Made by a program: the position numbers and the translations under genes
Part shown: piece by piece, positions 1 through 8,332 of the stretch
Position numbering within the stretch: the first letter of the stretch is position 1
How the letters are laid out: each line of letters opens with the position of its first letter
The notes under the pieces: generated by a model
The model's input: the letters and a program-made list of their open reading frames with translations, nothing else
Databases searched by the model: none
What the model was told of the DNA's origin: nothing
Source: an uncultured Collinsella sp.
GTDB lineage: Bacteria > Actinomycetota > Coriobacteriia > Coriobacteriales > Coriobacteriaceae
Direction of reading: 5' to 3'
Assembly (NCBI GenBank): GCA_902489955.1
Contig: CABUBY010000001.1
Span: 1-47,210, forward strand
Length of the DNA stretch: 47,210 nucleotides

Positions 1-188
1 CCTACGACCTCACCACTAAGACGGTTTCGGGCGCTAACGTGCAGCCGGGCGACTCTGAGTCCAGTGAGACCACGTCCTCCGGCAGCGAGTCCTCCGATTC
101 CAACAATGAGACCGCATCCTCCGAGGACAAATCGTCCAGCCAGGAAGGCACCATCACTGACGACGACATTAACAAACTCAATAGCTAG
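1..188 (+). CDS. C-terminal end of an acidic, Ser-rich protein (partial)
   Basis: The reading frame is open from base 3 to a TAG at 186-188, giving 61 residues; the 5' part lies outside the window. The tail is low-complexity, dominated by Ser, Glu, Asp and Thr, and ends DDDINKLNS. Such tails occur on extracytoplasmic or envelope-attached proteins, but nothing here identifies the family. A strong terminator follows about 70 bases downstream, so this is the last gene of its operon. Function is not assigned. Confidence 0.6.
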   Translation, partial: YDLTTKTVSGANVQPGDSESSETTSSGSESSDSNNETASSEDKSSSQEGTITDDDINKLNS

Positions 189-254
189 TTATTGCTAGGG
201 GTGGTGTCTCCTATACGTTGGAAAGGACACCTCTTCACGGTTTCAACACGCACT

Positions 255-288
255 GCCGGGCTTCCCCAATAGGGGAGCCCGGCTTTTT
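255..288 (+). terminator. Rho-independent terminator
   Basis: A 13-bp perfect GC-rich stem (GCCGGGCTTCCCC paired with its complement across a 4-base loop) is followed by five T. It ends the operon of the partial gene at the left edge. Confidence 0.9.
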
Positions 289-505
289 CATCCCAATAAA
301 ACCAGCAGGTCAAAGCCAATTTTCGGGACCAAATACAAAGCCGCCGACGCCCTCCCATAGCGCACTTTGCCACGGAAAAGTGCGAGACTTCGGTATGCGG
401 TATCAAGCAATCGTTATTCGGGTCTTTAGGAATCCGCGTGATTAAATGCACGGCAATGGGTACATAGCCAGTACAGTAAGTCCCCGAGGCAGATTGGAGC
501 CACGT

Positions 506-1090
506 ATGGATATCAAGGTTTCTGGACGCAAGACGACGGTAACCGATGCTCTGCGTGCGCATGTGGATGAGAAGATCGGCGAGGCGCTCAAGGTTTTCGA
601 TATCGAGCCCATGACGGTCGACGTTGTACTTCGCTATGAGAAGAACCCCTCGAACCCCAACCCGGCAATCGTCGAGGTTACGGTTCGTGCCCGCGGTTCG
701 GTGATTCGCGTTGCCGAGCACGGTGCAGATATGTACGCCGCCATCGACCTCTCCGCCGATAAGGTCACCCGCCAGCTGCGCAAGTTCAAGACCAAGGTCG
801 TGGACAACCGCCAGGGCGGTGCCAGCGCCGCGGATGTCGCGCCGGTCGAGCGCGTCGAGGATCTGGCCGACCTGCTGCTGCCCGAGGAGGAGGACGACCT
901 GCTCGTCCGCGAGAAGGTCATCGATGTCACCCCGATGACCGAGGAGCAGGCGCTGGTGCAGACCGATCTGCTGGGCCACGACTTCTACGTGTTCGAGAAC
1001 GCGACGACCGGTCTCATCAATGTGGTGTATCACCGTAAGAATGGTGGATATGGCATCATCAAGCCCCGCATCGAAACACTTGACGAGTAA
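506..1090 (+). CDS. hpf: Long-form ribosome hibernation promoting factor
   Basis: This 194-residue protein has the two-domain layout of long HPF. The N-terminal S30AE/YfiA domain (about residues 1-100, starting MDIKVSGRKTTVTDAL) sits in the decoding region of the 30S subunit. An acidic linker follows, then a C-terminal dimerisation domain (about residues 135-194, with FYVFENATTGLINVVYHR) that drives 70S pairing into inactive 100S ribosomes. I chose the ATG at 506, which has a GGAG eight bases upstream and opens directly on the S30AE domain; an in-frame ATG at 446 would add 20 residues that do not fit the family. It is monocistronic, bounded by terminators on both sides. Confidence 0.93.
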   Translation: MDIKVSGRKTTVTDALRAHVDEKIGEALKVFDIEPMTVDVVLRYEKNPSNPNPAIVEVTVRARGSVIRVAEHGADMYAAIDLSADKVTRQLRKFKTKVVDNRQGGASAADVAPVERVEDLADLLLPEEEDDLLVREKVIDVTPMTEEQALVQTDLLGHDFYVFENATTGLINVVYHRKNGGYGIIKPRIETLDE

Positions 1091-1119
1091 AATACGTTAA
1101 CTTGCATGAGTTAACGGTT

Positions 1120-1152
1120 GGCGGCCATCCCATGCGGGTGGCCGCCTTTTTT
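1120..1152 (+). terminator. Rho-independent terminator after hpf
   Basis: The stem GGCGGCCA pairs with TGGCCGCC, with a further inner CCC/GGG, and is followed by six T. It separates hpf from the DegV gene, whose ribosome binding site follows immediately. Confidence 0.85.
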
Positions 1153-1170
1153 ACGTAAGGAGTCGCTTTG

Positions 1171-2124
1171 ATGGACAAGGCTGCATCTACCGGCCATTCT
1201 GACCGCTGCCGCATCGTCGTCGATACCTGCTGCGACTTTAGCCCCGAGGTCGCCGCGAACCTCGATGTCGATATCCTGGGTTTCCCCTTCATTATCGATG
1301 GCGAAGAGCGCACGGACGACATCTGGTCGAGCATCACACCCAAGGAGTTCTACGACCGCATGCGCGCCGGTGCCCGCGTGTCCACCTCGGCTGTGTCGCT
1401 CGGTCGCTATATCGAGTTCTTTACCGAGTGCGCCAAAGAGGGCACGCCCACGGTCTACCTGTGCTTTACCTCGGCGTTGTCGTCGAGCTACAACTCCGCG
1501 TGCCAGGCGGCGGACGCCGTGCGCGCCGAGTATCCCAACTTTGAGCTCTACGTGGTCGACAACGCTCTGCCCTGCGCGACCGGCGCGCTCTTGGCGCTCG
1601 AGGCCGTGCGCCAGCGTTCGGCGGGACTGACCGCCAAGCAGCTGGTCGATTGGGCAAACGAGGCAAAGACCTACGTCCACGGCTACTTTACGCTCGAGAG
1701 CTTCGACGCACTGGCTGCCGGCGGCCGCATTCCGCCCGCGGCGGCGCAGCTCACGGCAAAGCTCGATGTCAAGCCCGAGCTCTCCTACGACCTTGCCGGC
1801 TCGCTGTCGCTGATCGGCGTCAACCGCGGCCGCAAGAAGGCGCTCAAGTCCATCCTCAAGTCGTTCCGCGAGAACTACGTGCCCGACCGCACCATGCCCA
1901 TCGCCATCATGACGGCCGATGCCGAAAAGGACGGTGACTGGCTCGAAGCCGCCATCCGCAAGGAGGAGGGCTGCGCCGACGTCACGATCATTCGCAGCTC
2001 CGTGGGCCCCACCATTGGCTCGCACGTGGGCCCCGGCATGGTGGCCTGCGCGTTTTGGGGTAAGAACCGCGCCGACAAGGCGTCGCTTTCCGACCGCATC
2101 GCCCGCCGCGTGCGCGGCCAGTAG
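1171..2124 (+). CDS. DegV family fatty-acid-binding protein
   Basis: 317 residues, typical DegV length. It opens with the family pattern IVVDTCCDFSPEVA, has the YLCFTSALSSSYNSA segment (about residues 105-120) that binds the fatty-acid head group, and has the C-terminal GPTIGSHVGPG motif. DegV/FakB proteins bind a fatty acid and can present it to the kinase FakA for phosphorylation before phospholipid synthesis; no fakA is present here, so a FakB role is inference. The ATG at 1171 follows AAGGAG with normal spacing; a TTG three bases earlier is the alternative. No terminator precedes the next gene about 100 bases downstream. Confidence 0.9.
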   Translation: MDKAASTGHSDRCRIVVDTCCDFSPEVAANLDVDILGFPFIIDGEERTDDIWSSITPKEFYDRMRAGARVSTSAVSLGRYIEFFTECAKEGTPTVYLCFTSALSSSYNSACQAADAVRAEYPNFELYVVDNALPCATGALLALEAVRQRSAGLTAKQLVDWANEAKTYVHGYFTLESFDALAAGGRIPPAAAQLTAKLDVKPELSYDLAGSLSLIGVNRGRKKALKSILKSFRENYVPDRTMPIAIMTADAEKDGDWLEAAIRKEEGCADVTIIRSSVGPTIGSHVGPGMVACAFWGKNRADKASLSDRIARRVRGQ

Positions 2125-2222
2125 GCAAGCGCTGCGTCCGTAATCGCCCTCGACTCACAGCCCAAACGCTGGCACCGAGTATTCAACCTGGTAATAACAC
2201 CCAACCTAAAAGGAAAGGTTTC

Positions 2223-3299
2223 ATGGCAAACAAGCTCTCTGTCGCATTTATCGGCACCGGAATCATGGGTGCCCCCATCGCCGGCCACATCCTGGATGCC
2301 GGCTATCCCGTCACGGTCAACAACCGCACCAAGTCCAAGGCCGCCGCGCTTATCGAGCGCGGTGCCGCCTGGGCCGATACACCGGCCGACGCCGTGGCGA
2401 ACGCCGATGTCGTCTTTACCATGGTGGGTTATCCCTCCGAGGTCGAGGAGCTCTACCTGGCGGGCGACGGCCTGCTCGCGTGCACCAAGCCGGGCGCGGT
2501 CTTGATCGACCTCACCACGAGCTCGCCCGAGCTCGCCCGTGACATTGCCGAGGCCGCCCAGGTCTCGGGCCGCATGGCGTTTGACTGCCCCGTCACCGGT
2601 GGCGAGTCGGGAGCTATCGCCGGCACGCTCACGGCTATCGTGGGCGCCACCGAGAACGACATCGCTCCGGTTCGCGATATCCTTTCCACCTTTGCGGCAA
2701 CCATCTGCTGCTTCGACGGCGCCGGCAAGGGCCAGGCTGCCAAGCTCGCCAACCAGGTGTCGCTGGGCGCCTGCATGGTCGGCATGGCAGACGCCATGGC
2801 ATTTGCCGAGCTGAGCGGCCTTGACCTGGAGAAGACCCGTCAGATGATCCTGGGCGGCACCGGCAAGTCCGGCGCTATGGAGAGCCTGGCGCCCAAGGCG
2901 CTCGACGGCGACTACAAGCCCGGCTTTATGGTCGAGCACTTCATCAAGGACCTGCGCTTGGCGCTCGCCTATGCCGACGACCGCGAGCTTGCACTGCCCG
3001 GCGCCGACGTGGCCTTTACGCTCTACGACATGCTCGACGCCATCGGTGGTGCCAAGCTGGGCACCCAGGCCATCACGGTCCTCTATAAGGAGGAGGCCGA
3101 TGCCATCGCCGCCGGTCTGGACTGGTCGCAGTATCGTCCCGAGGAGCATGGCGCTCACGAGGACGGCTGCGGTTGCGGCGAGCACGGCGACGACCATGAG
3201 TGCGGTTGCGGCGAGCACGGCGAGGACCACGAGTGCTGCGGTGGCCACGGCCATGACGACGGCCACGAGTGCTGCTGCGGCCACCATCACGGGGAGTAG
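2223..3299 (+). CDS. NAD(P)-dependent beta-hydroxyacid dehydrogenase with a His/Cys-rich tail
   Basis: Residues 1-295 are a 3-hydroxyisobutyrate/tartronate-semialdehyde-reductase-type dehydrogenase. The Rossmann motif FIGTGIMGAPIAGHIL is at residues 9-24, the DCPVTGGESGA substrate loop is near residue 120, and the catalytic Lys lies in GKGQAAKLANQ. The substrate is unknown. The protein is 358 residues, about 60 longer than usual. The extra tail from about residue 308 is a His/Cys/Gly/Asp/Glu repeat built on CGCGEHG, DHEC and CCGHHHGE, which looks like a metal-binding extension. The ATG follows AAAGGAAAGG. The next gene starts six bases after the stop, so the two are probably co-transcribed. 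Confidence 0.88.
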   Translation: MANKLSVAFIGTGIMGAPIAGHILDAGYPVTVNNRTKSKAAALIERGAAWADTPADAVANADVVFTMVGYPSEVEELYLAGDGLLACTKPGAVLIDLTTSSPELARDIAEAAQVSGRMAFDCPVTGGESGAIAGTLTAIVGATENDIAPVRDILSTFAATICCFDGAGKGQAAKLANQVSLGACMVGMADAMAFAELSGLDLEKTRQMILGGTGKSGAMESLAPKALDGDYKPGFMVEHFIKDLRLALAYADDRELALPGADVAFTLYDMLDAIGGAKLGTQAITVLYKEEADAIAAGLDWSQYRPEEHGAHEDGCGCGEHGDDHECGCGEHGEDHECCGGHGHDDGHECCCGHHHGE

Positions 3300-3304
3300 C
3301 GCCT

Positions 3305-3733
3305 ATGAGCTGGACGTTCGTGGTGCTTGCGCTGGTGCTCTTTCTCTTTGCGATCTACATTGGCTTTTTGTGCGGCCAGTGGGCGTGCGAAAAGCGCGTC
3401 ATCACCAAGCGCGACTACTGGATTGCCAACTTTGCGGGAGCGGCGGCAGTCGTCCTGCTGACCTGGGTGTTCTCACTGTTCCCGCTGGTGCAGTTTGCGC
3501 CGATCGGCTGGCTCGGCGGCTTTATCGCCGGCCTTAAGATGAGCTTTGGCGAGTCCGTCGGTCCGTGGCGCAAGCACGACGAGGTCTTTAACGTCAACAA
3601 GGCTCACCGTGCCGCCGCCGACGCGGGCGACGCCGAGGAACGCCGCCGTGCGCGTCGCAATGGCGCGGCCGATCGACAGCTCATCTCGGTCACCGATGAC
3701 AGCAAGGGTGCTGGCAAGCACGCTAAGAAATAG
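3305..3733 (+). CDS. Small membrane protein of unknown function
   Basis: 142 residues. Two hydrophobic helices are visible: about residues 3-24 (FVVLALVLFLFAIYIGF) and residues 38-75 (a long Ala/Val/Leu/Phe/Trp stretch that could be two passes). A basic, charged cytoplasmic-type tail follows. I recognise no domain. The start at 3305 lies six bases after the stop of the dehydrogenase; an in-frame upstream start at 3269 would overlap that gene and has no support. It sits between the dehydrogenase and the HEAT-repeat gene, all closely spaced, suggesting one operon. Confidence 0.7.
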   Translation: MSWTFVVLALVLFLFAIYIGFLCGQWACEKRVITKRDYWIANFAGAAAVVLLTWVFSLFPLVQFAPIGWLGGFIAGLKMSFGESVGPWRKHDEVFNVNKAHRAAADAGDAEERRRARRNGAADRQLISVTDDSKGAGKHAKK

Positions 3734-3748
3734 TAAGAAGAGGTAACT

Positions 3749-4447
3749 ATGGCAGAAAACAAAGACGAACAGCTCACCGACGAGGAGCTGGCACAGCTTC
3801 AGCTGGCAGAGGAGAACGAGAACGCCGTCGACCGTCTGGTCAAGGAACTCGGCTGCCCCACGCGCCGCATCCGCCAGTTTGCCACCCGCGTGCTGCACCT
3901 GCTTGCCGAGCGCGATCCGCAGCGCGTCGTGCCCTGCGTGCCCGCGCTGATCGAGGCGCTCGACCGCCCCGAGGCTCAGACCCGCTGGGAGGCCCTCGAT
4001 GCCCTGACGGCGCTCGCCACCACCTGCCCCGAGCAGCTGGGCGATGCCTTTGAGGGTGCCGAGACCGCACTGTTCGACGAGATCTCCTCCACGCTGCGCT
4101 ATGCTGCCTTCCGCCTGCTGTGCGTGTGGGGCGCCACGAGCGTCGAGCGTTCGCGCGAGGCTTGGCCCATCCTGGACGAGGCCATCCAGTGCTACCACGG
4201 CGACCTCGAGTATCGCGACATGCTCGGTTGCCTGTACGAGTTTGGCCAGGGCGAGATCGACGCCGAGGTCGCCGAGAAGCTTGCGCTGCGCCTTAAGTTC
4301 GATGCCGAGAACGGCAAGGGCAGCTATCTCAAGGCCCGTTCGAGCGAGATTTGCGAAATGCTTGTTAAACGTTTTGGCCTGGATCTCTCCAAAAAGAAGA
4401 AGCGTGCTAGCGTTAAAAAATCTGACGACGCCGAAGACGAGGAGTAA
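3749..4447 (+). CDS. HEAT-repeat domain protein
   Basis: 232 residues, mostly helical, with repeating helix-turn-helix patterns typical of HEAT/armadillo repeats. Examples are RRIRQFATRVLHLLAERDP, CVPALIEALDRPEAQTRWEA and FDEISSTLRYAAFRLL. The ends are charged: an acidic N-terminus (DEQLTDEELAQLQLAEENE) and a Lys-rich then acidic C-terminus. Such proteins are protein-interaction scaffolds; no catalytic residues are evident. The ATG follows AGAGG. The isocitrate dehydrogenase starts six bases after the stop, so the two are very likely co-transcribed. Confidence 0.75.
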   Translation: MAENKDEQLTDEELAQLQLAEENENAVDRLVKELGCPTRRIRQFATRVLHLLAERDPQRVVPCVPALIEALDRPEAQTRWEALDALTALATTCPEQLGDAFEGAETALFDEISSTLRYAAFRLLCVWGATSVERSREAWPILDEAIQCYHGDLEYRDMLGCLYEFGQGEIDAEVAEKLALRLKFDAENGKGSYLKARSSEICEMLVKRFGLDLSKKKKRASVKKSDDAEDEE

Positions 4448-4453
4448 CAGATT

Positions 4454-5539
4454 ATGGCGCACGATGTAGTCCTGATTCCCGGTGACGGTATCGGTCCCGA
4501 GATTACGCAGGCCATGCGCCGCGTGGTCGAGGCTGCCGGTGTCCAGATTAACTGGAACGTCCAGGAGGCCGGTGCCGGCGTCATGGACGAGTTTGGCACG
4601 CCGCTGCCCCAACACGTGCTCGATGCGGTCGCCGAGACCAAGGTTGCCATCAAGGGCCCCATCACCACGCCGGTCGGCACGGGTTTCCGCAGCGTTAACG
4701 TCGCCCTGCGCAAACACTTCGACCTGTATGCCTGCGTGCGCCCCTGCCTGTCGCAGCCGGGCGACGGCTCGCGCTTCCGCGACGTCGACCTGGTCATCGT
4801 GCGCGAGAACACCGAGGATCTCTACGCCGGCATCGAGTTCGATGAGGGCGCTGCCGAGGTCGAGGAGCTCTCGCAGCTCGTCGAGCGCTCGGGCCAGAAG
4901 ACCTTCGCCGCGGATTCCGCCATCTCGATCAAGCCCATCTCCATCGCCAAGAGCCGCCGCATTGTGGAGTATGCCTTTGAGTATGCCCGCCGCTGCGGCC
5001 GCAAAAAGGTGACGGCCGTGCATAAGGCCAACATCATGAAGGCGACCGATGGCCTGTTCCTGCGCGTTGCGCGCGAGGTGGCCGCCAACTATCCCGATAT
5101 CGAGTTCAACGACAAGATTGTCGATGCCACCTGCATGGGCCTGGTCCAGAACCCCAACGACTTCGATGTCCTGGTGCTGCCCAACCTGTACGGCGACATC
5201 GTGAGTGACCTGTGCGCCGGCCTGGTGGGCGGCTTGGGTATGGCCCCCGGCTCCAACATCGGTGCCGACTGCGCAATCTTTGAGGCAACGCACGGCTCCG
5301 CGCCCGATATCGCGGGCCAGGATATCGCTAACCCCACGGCCGAGATTCTGTCTGCGGCTATGATGCTCGATCACCTGGGCGAGAACGACGCGGCCAATCG
5401 CATTCGCGCCGCCGTTTCTACCACGCTCGACGAGGGTGAGCAGGTTACCGGCGACGTTCGTCGTGCCCAGACCGGCTCCGTTGAGGGCGCTGTGGGCACG
5501 CAGGCCTTTGCCGATGCCGTTATCGCGCACCTGGCCTAA
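4454..5539 (+). CDS. icd: NAD-type isocitrate dehydrogenase (isocitrate/isopropylmalate dehydrogenase family)
   Basis: 361 residues with the whole family signature: IPGDGIGPEI near the start, the Mg-isocitrate segment GFRSVNVALRKHFDLYACVRP, DLVIVRENTEDLYAG, KVTAVHKANIMK and NLYGDIVSDL. The Ser and Asn in RSVNVALR match the isocitrate-binding residues of isocitrate rather than isopropylmalate dehydrogenases. The cofactor loop reads HGSAPDIAG: Asp-Ile where NADP enzymes carry Lys-Tyr, which points to NAD. Expected reaction: isocitrate to 2-oxoglutarate plus CO2. No leu or other Krebs-cycle genes are adjacent. LeuB is the alternative but fits less well. Confidence 0.85.
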   Translation: MAHDVVLIPGDGIGPEITQAMRRVVEAAGVQINWNVQEAGAGVMDEFGTPLPQHVLDAVAETKVAIKGPITTPVGTGFRSVNVALRKHFDLYACVRPCLSQPGDGSRFRDVDLVIVRENTEDLYAGIEFDEGAAEVEELSQLVERSGQKTFAADSAISIKPISIAKSRRIVEYAFEYARRCGRKKVTAVHKANIMKATDGLFLRVAREVAANYPDIEFNDKIVDATCMGLVQNPNDFDVLVLPNLYGDIVSDLCAGLVGGLGMAPGSNIGADCAIFEATHGSAPDIAGQDIANPTAEILSAAMMLDHLGENDAANRIRAAVSTTLDEGEQVTGDVRRAQTGSVEGAVGTQAFADAVIAHLA

Positions 5540-5598
5540 GGCATGCAGACTGCAAACGCCTAAATAGTACTTAAGTGTTTGCGTATAACCTAAGAATC

Positions 5599-5629
5599 AA
5601 TACGCCCGGCGCTCTGTCGGGCGTATTCT
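5599..5629 (+). terminator. Hairpin, probable terminator after icd
   Basis: A 10-bp stem (AATACGCCCG paired with CGGGCGTATT) lies 60 bases after the icd stop. The T-tract is weak (TATTCTATT), so termination may be partial. Confidence 0.6.
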
Positions 5630-5665
5630 ATTGAGGACTATGTTTCCTAACAAGGAGTAACTGAT

Positions 5666-6751
5666 ATGGGTCTGATTCAAAAGAAGGACGAGAAGGACGA
5701 GATCGACGGCATCCAGATCATCGAGCGCGGCGAAGGCCCCGACGGTGACGAGGACGAGAAGATCGATCTGGTCGCAGGTACGTCTGCCGAGCACATTGCT
5801 GCCGGCACGACCGCCGAGGAGGAGGACGCCCGCCTGGAGGCTCAGATTGCCGCGGATGCCGCCGACGAGAACCTCATGCCTGAGGAGCAGGACGAGGACG
5901 ATGACTCCGACGTGGACGACAGCGCATCCAAGCACAAGAAGACGATCATTGCCGCCTTTGTGGTCGCCATCGTGATCGCTGCTGTGGTCGGCTTCTTTAT
6001 TGGCAACGGTGGTTTTGGCGGCAAGGGCGTCGGCTCGGCGACCCTCACCGAGGGCCAGCTCGATTCGACCGTGGCAAGCTACAGCTACAACGGCAAGAAG
6101 AGCGACATCACCGCGCGCGAGGCCATCGAGAGCCAGTACAGCCTTGATACCGTCAAGGATAGCGATGGCAACTACACCGCTCCCTCTGCCGACGTTATCC
6201 TGTCCTACGTGCGCAACCAGATTCTGCTGGACGCTGCCGAGGATGAGGGCATTACCGTCTCTTCTAAGGAGATGAAGGAGTACGCCGAGGATTCCATCGG
6301 CACTTCGGACTACAAGACCATGGCCACGCAGTATGGCGTGTCCAAGGACCAGGCCAAGCAGATCGTCCGCCAGTCCGCGACGCTGCAGAAGCTCTACAAG
6401 AAGAAGGTGAGCGATAGCTCCGCAAGCATGCCGATCGCTCCGACCGAGCCTTCTGACGGCAACGAGGACACCGCGAGCAAGGACTACGCCGATTACATCA
6501 TCAACCTTGCCGGTGACGAGTGGGATAGCAAGAAGGGTACCTGGAAGGACAAGGACAGCACCTACGCTAAGGCCTTCGCTGACGATGCCTTTACGGCCGA
6601 TAGCGCTACCTATAAGCAGGCCATGACCGCCTATTACACCGCCTACCAGCAGTACTCTTCGCAGGCTTCGAGCGCCAGCTCCAAGTGGACCGAGTACGCC
6701 AACGGCCTCTACGCCAAGGCCAATATCAGCATCTACGGCCTGTTTGCGTAA
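5666..6751 (+). CDS. Membrane-anchored SurA_N-like protein
   Basis: 361 residues. The cytoplasmic N-terminus (1-90) is very acidic. One transmembrane helix lies at about residues 93-114 (TIIAAFVVAIVIAAVVGFFIG). The extracytoplasmic part carries a SurA_N/trigger-factor-like helical region: REAIESQYSL, ILSYVRNQILLDAAEDEGI, SSKEMKEYAEDSIG and MATQYGVSKDQAKQIVRQ (about residues 150-240). It then has a Ser/Ala/Tyr-rich helical tail. No parvulin isomerase domain is seen. The likely role is an envelope chaperone or foldase-like factor, by analogy only. The ATG follows AAGGAGTAA. The gene stands alone between two hairpins. Confidence 0.72.
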   Translation: MGLIQKKDEKDEIDGIQIIERGEGPDGDEDEKIDLVAGTSAEHIAAGTTAEEEDARLEAQIAADAADENLMPEEQDEDDDSDVDDSASKHKKTIIAAFVVAIVIAAVVGFFIGNGGFGGKGVGSATLTEGQLDSTVASYSYNGKKSDITAREAIESQYSLDTVKDSDGNYTAPSADVILSYVRNQILLDAAEDEGITVSSKEMKEYAEDSIGTSDYKTMATQYGVSKDQAKQIVRQSATLQKLYKKKVSDSSASMPIAPTEPSDGNEDTASKDYADYIINLAGDEWDSKKGTWKDKDSTYAKAFADDAFTADSATYKQAMTAYYTAYQQYSSQASSASSKWTEYANGLYAKANISIYGLFA

Positions 6752-6791
6752 AGATTTGTCTGAGCCACCGAGCGCGTAGCCGAAATATCTG

Positions 6792-6838
6792 AATAGCCCG
6801 CTAGAACGGATGTTGTTCTAGCGGGCTATTTGCGTTTA
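6792..6838. terminator. Strong, probably bidirectional terminator
   Basis: A perfect 16-bp stem (AATAGCCCGCTAGAAC and its complement, 7-base loop) is followed by TTGCGTTT. It lies between the plus-strand SurA_N-like gene and the convergent XRE gene, so it can serve both. Confidence 0.85.
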
Positions 6839-6860
6839 GGCGCTGGTGGCTAAATTATGC

Positions 6861-7100
6861 CTATGAATCTTTAAGTCCAAAAAGATTATCGGCTTCATCG
6901 TCAGGCATATATTCCAGCACATCGCCCGGTTGGCAGTCGAGTGCCCGGCATATCGCGTCAAGAGTTGAAAAGCGCACGGCAGAAACCTTGCCCGTCTTGA
7001 TGCGCGACATATTGACCTGGGAGATGCCCACACGTTCCGCAAGCTCTTTGGATGAGATCTTGCGTTCGGCGAGCATGCGGTCAAGCCGCAGAATAATCAT
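6861..7100 (-). CDS. Small XRE-family (Cro/CI) DNA-binding regulator
   Basis: 79 residues, essentially one helix-turn-helix domain: LDRMLAERKISSKELAERVG, then ISQVNMSRIKTGKVSAVRF, then LDAICRALDCQPGDVLEY. This matches the YozG-like XRE proteins that commonly sit next to DUF2975 membrane proteins. It starts nine bases after the DUF2975 stop, so the two form one operon. It probably represses its own promoter through the palindrome at 7772-7787 (inference). Confidence 0.88.
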   Translation of the reverse strand: MIILRLDRMLAERKISSKELAERVGISQVNMSRIKTGKVSAVRFSTLDAICRALDCQPGDVLEYMPDDEADNLFGLKDS

Positions 7101-7109
7101 GGATTCCCC

Positions 7110-7748
7110 CTAGAGCAACTCGTCATCTTGTTTTTGCAGGATATACCCGTAGCGGAAGATGCTGGCAATCAGGCAAATAATCAGGCCTGCAAAGAGCATA
7201 GAGGGCTCGAATAACTGGCCGACGAACGCATCCGTAAAGCTGCCACCAAATCCTGAGAGTATCATTCCCGTGATTACGGCACCAAGAAGCCTCACGGCAA
7301 CGCCGCCGATAAGGAATAAATGTCCTACTCGACGAAGTGTGTGGTTACATTCAAGGTCAAAGGGCCTGCCTTCCTTTTCAATGTTGAAGAAAAGCCTGCG
7401 CACGCTTAGCGCGATGGTAAGCGCAAGGCATGTCATCAAGAGGCTCCCTAGGGCAGTGTGACCATCGTGTGCGACGAGCATAAGTGGGGCCTGCGCATCG
7501 GTACCGACGATAGCAAGGCACGGCCCTTCGCCGCCTTGAAGTTCTACGGATTGGAGACACGACCCTTGGGAGAGGCTAGGCAATACGAGTAGAAGGTCAA
7601 TCGCAATGACTGCGAGAAGTCCCAGAGCGAGCGCGGTGGTAATGCAGATCGTGGCCCATTTGCAGATGCGAGCGAGCTTCCTCAGTTTGGCTATCGTCTG
7701 TTCGCGGCTGATGGTTTCATTCGATATAGATGCGTTTCGATGGACCAT
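7110..7748 (-). CDS. DUF2975 family membrane protein
   Basis: 212 residues with four hydrophobic segments: WATICITTALALGLLAVIAIDLLLV, LGSLLMTCLALTIALSV, a third around LFLIGGVAVRLLGAVITGMIL, and MLFAGLIICLIASIFRYGYIL. The C-terminal FRYGYILQKQDDELL matches the DUF2975 ending. I chose the ATG whose first base is 7748 because GGAGGGG lies directly upstream; an upstream in-frame ATG at 7787 falls inside the palindromic promoter region. It pairs with the XRE gene behind it. Family function is not known; such pairs are often called membrane protein/regulator modules. Confidence 0.85.
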   Translation of the reverse strand: MVHRNASISNETISREQTIAKLRKLARICKWATICITTALALGLLAVIAIDLLLVLPSLSQGSCLQSVELQGGEGPCLAIVGTDAQAPLMLVAHDGHTALGSLLMTCLALTIALSVRRLFFNIEKEGRPFDLECNHTLRRVGHLFLIGGVAVRLLGAVITGMILSGFGGSFTDAFVGQLFEPSMLFAGLIICLIASIFRYGYILQKQDDELL

Positions 7749-7771
7749 AACCCCTCCAATCGGCGTTTTGT

Positions 7772-7787
7772 ATGATACTTGTATCAT
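7772..7787. promoter_or_regulatory. Palindrome upstream of the DUF2975-XRE operon
   Basis: ATGATAC-TT-GTATCAT is a perfect 7-bp inverted repeat 24 bases upstream of the chosen start codon, in AT-rich sequence. Its size and place fit an autoregulatory operator for the small XRE protein. Confidence 0.6.
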
Positions 7788-8228
7788 ATCATAATTAACG
7801 ATAAACGATAAATAATTACTGATAATGAGTAAGTAATGATTGAAAACGATTAGCGTGAGCTATTAGCTCATTTTGGATGCTGGAGTTTGGCGCGCGGGGG
7901 ATGAGGACAAATGCCAAAACTTCCCGTGATCGTTCTCGTGATTGCGCAAGCGCTCCATTGTGTTTCCCTAATTCATCTGGGAAAACAACTGCAAACGATT
8001 GCAAGTAACCGGTGAACGGTCGAAAACGACCGTTCGCCGATAATCTCAAAACTGGTTCAGACTGGTATTAAGTCAAAAAGACCAATTCACATATCTTCAC
8101 AATGACCTGCAATTTTTCTACACGCTATTTTTAGCCGCCCTGCGTTGTTTAGACACGGGAAAAGATCCGATCTTTTGCCAAAGCATTTCGAAACGGTTTC
8201 AAAACCGCAGGTAGATGTGTTAACGACC

Positions 8229-8259
8229 GGTAAACGGTCGAAATATCACCGTGAGCGGT
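8229..8259. promoter_or_regulatory. 21-bp-period direct repeat (LytTR-like), aga PTS promoter
   Basis: GGTAAACGGT and CGTGAGCGGT start exactly 21 bases apart. On the minus strand they read ACCGCTCAC-N12-ACCGTTTAC. The same motif and period recur at 30361, 35306, 40273, 41460 and 43315. Confidence 0.6.
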
Positions 8260-8332
8260 GCAAAAACGTTTTACTGTATGAATCAACGAAAGCGACCTCT
8301 TCTGGGGTGATATAGTGACAACAACACGTCAC

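Noticed and set aside
1..188. Assigning the left-edge fragment to a LytR-CpsA-Psr or penicillin-binding protein
   Set aside because: Only a low-complexity acidic tail is visible, which many envelope proteins share.
3473..5530. A 685-codon open frame on the minus strand opposite the HEAT-repeat and icd genes
   Set aside because: It is antisense to well-supported genes, has no recognisable domain, and reflects the GC-rich third-position bias that keeps the opposite strand free of stops. The same holds for long frames opposite the EIICB genes (28147-30318, 31660-33729, 38274-40106) and opposite nagA and agaS.
8189..8202. Classical CcpA catabolite-response element
   Set aside because: The palindrome TCGAAACGGTTTCA departs from the cre consensus at two conserved positions and no similar site was seen at the other sugar operons, so I describe it only as LacI/CcpA-like.
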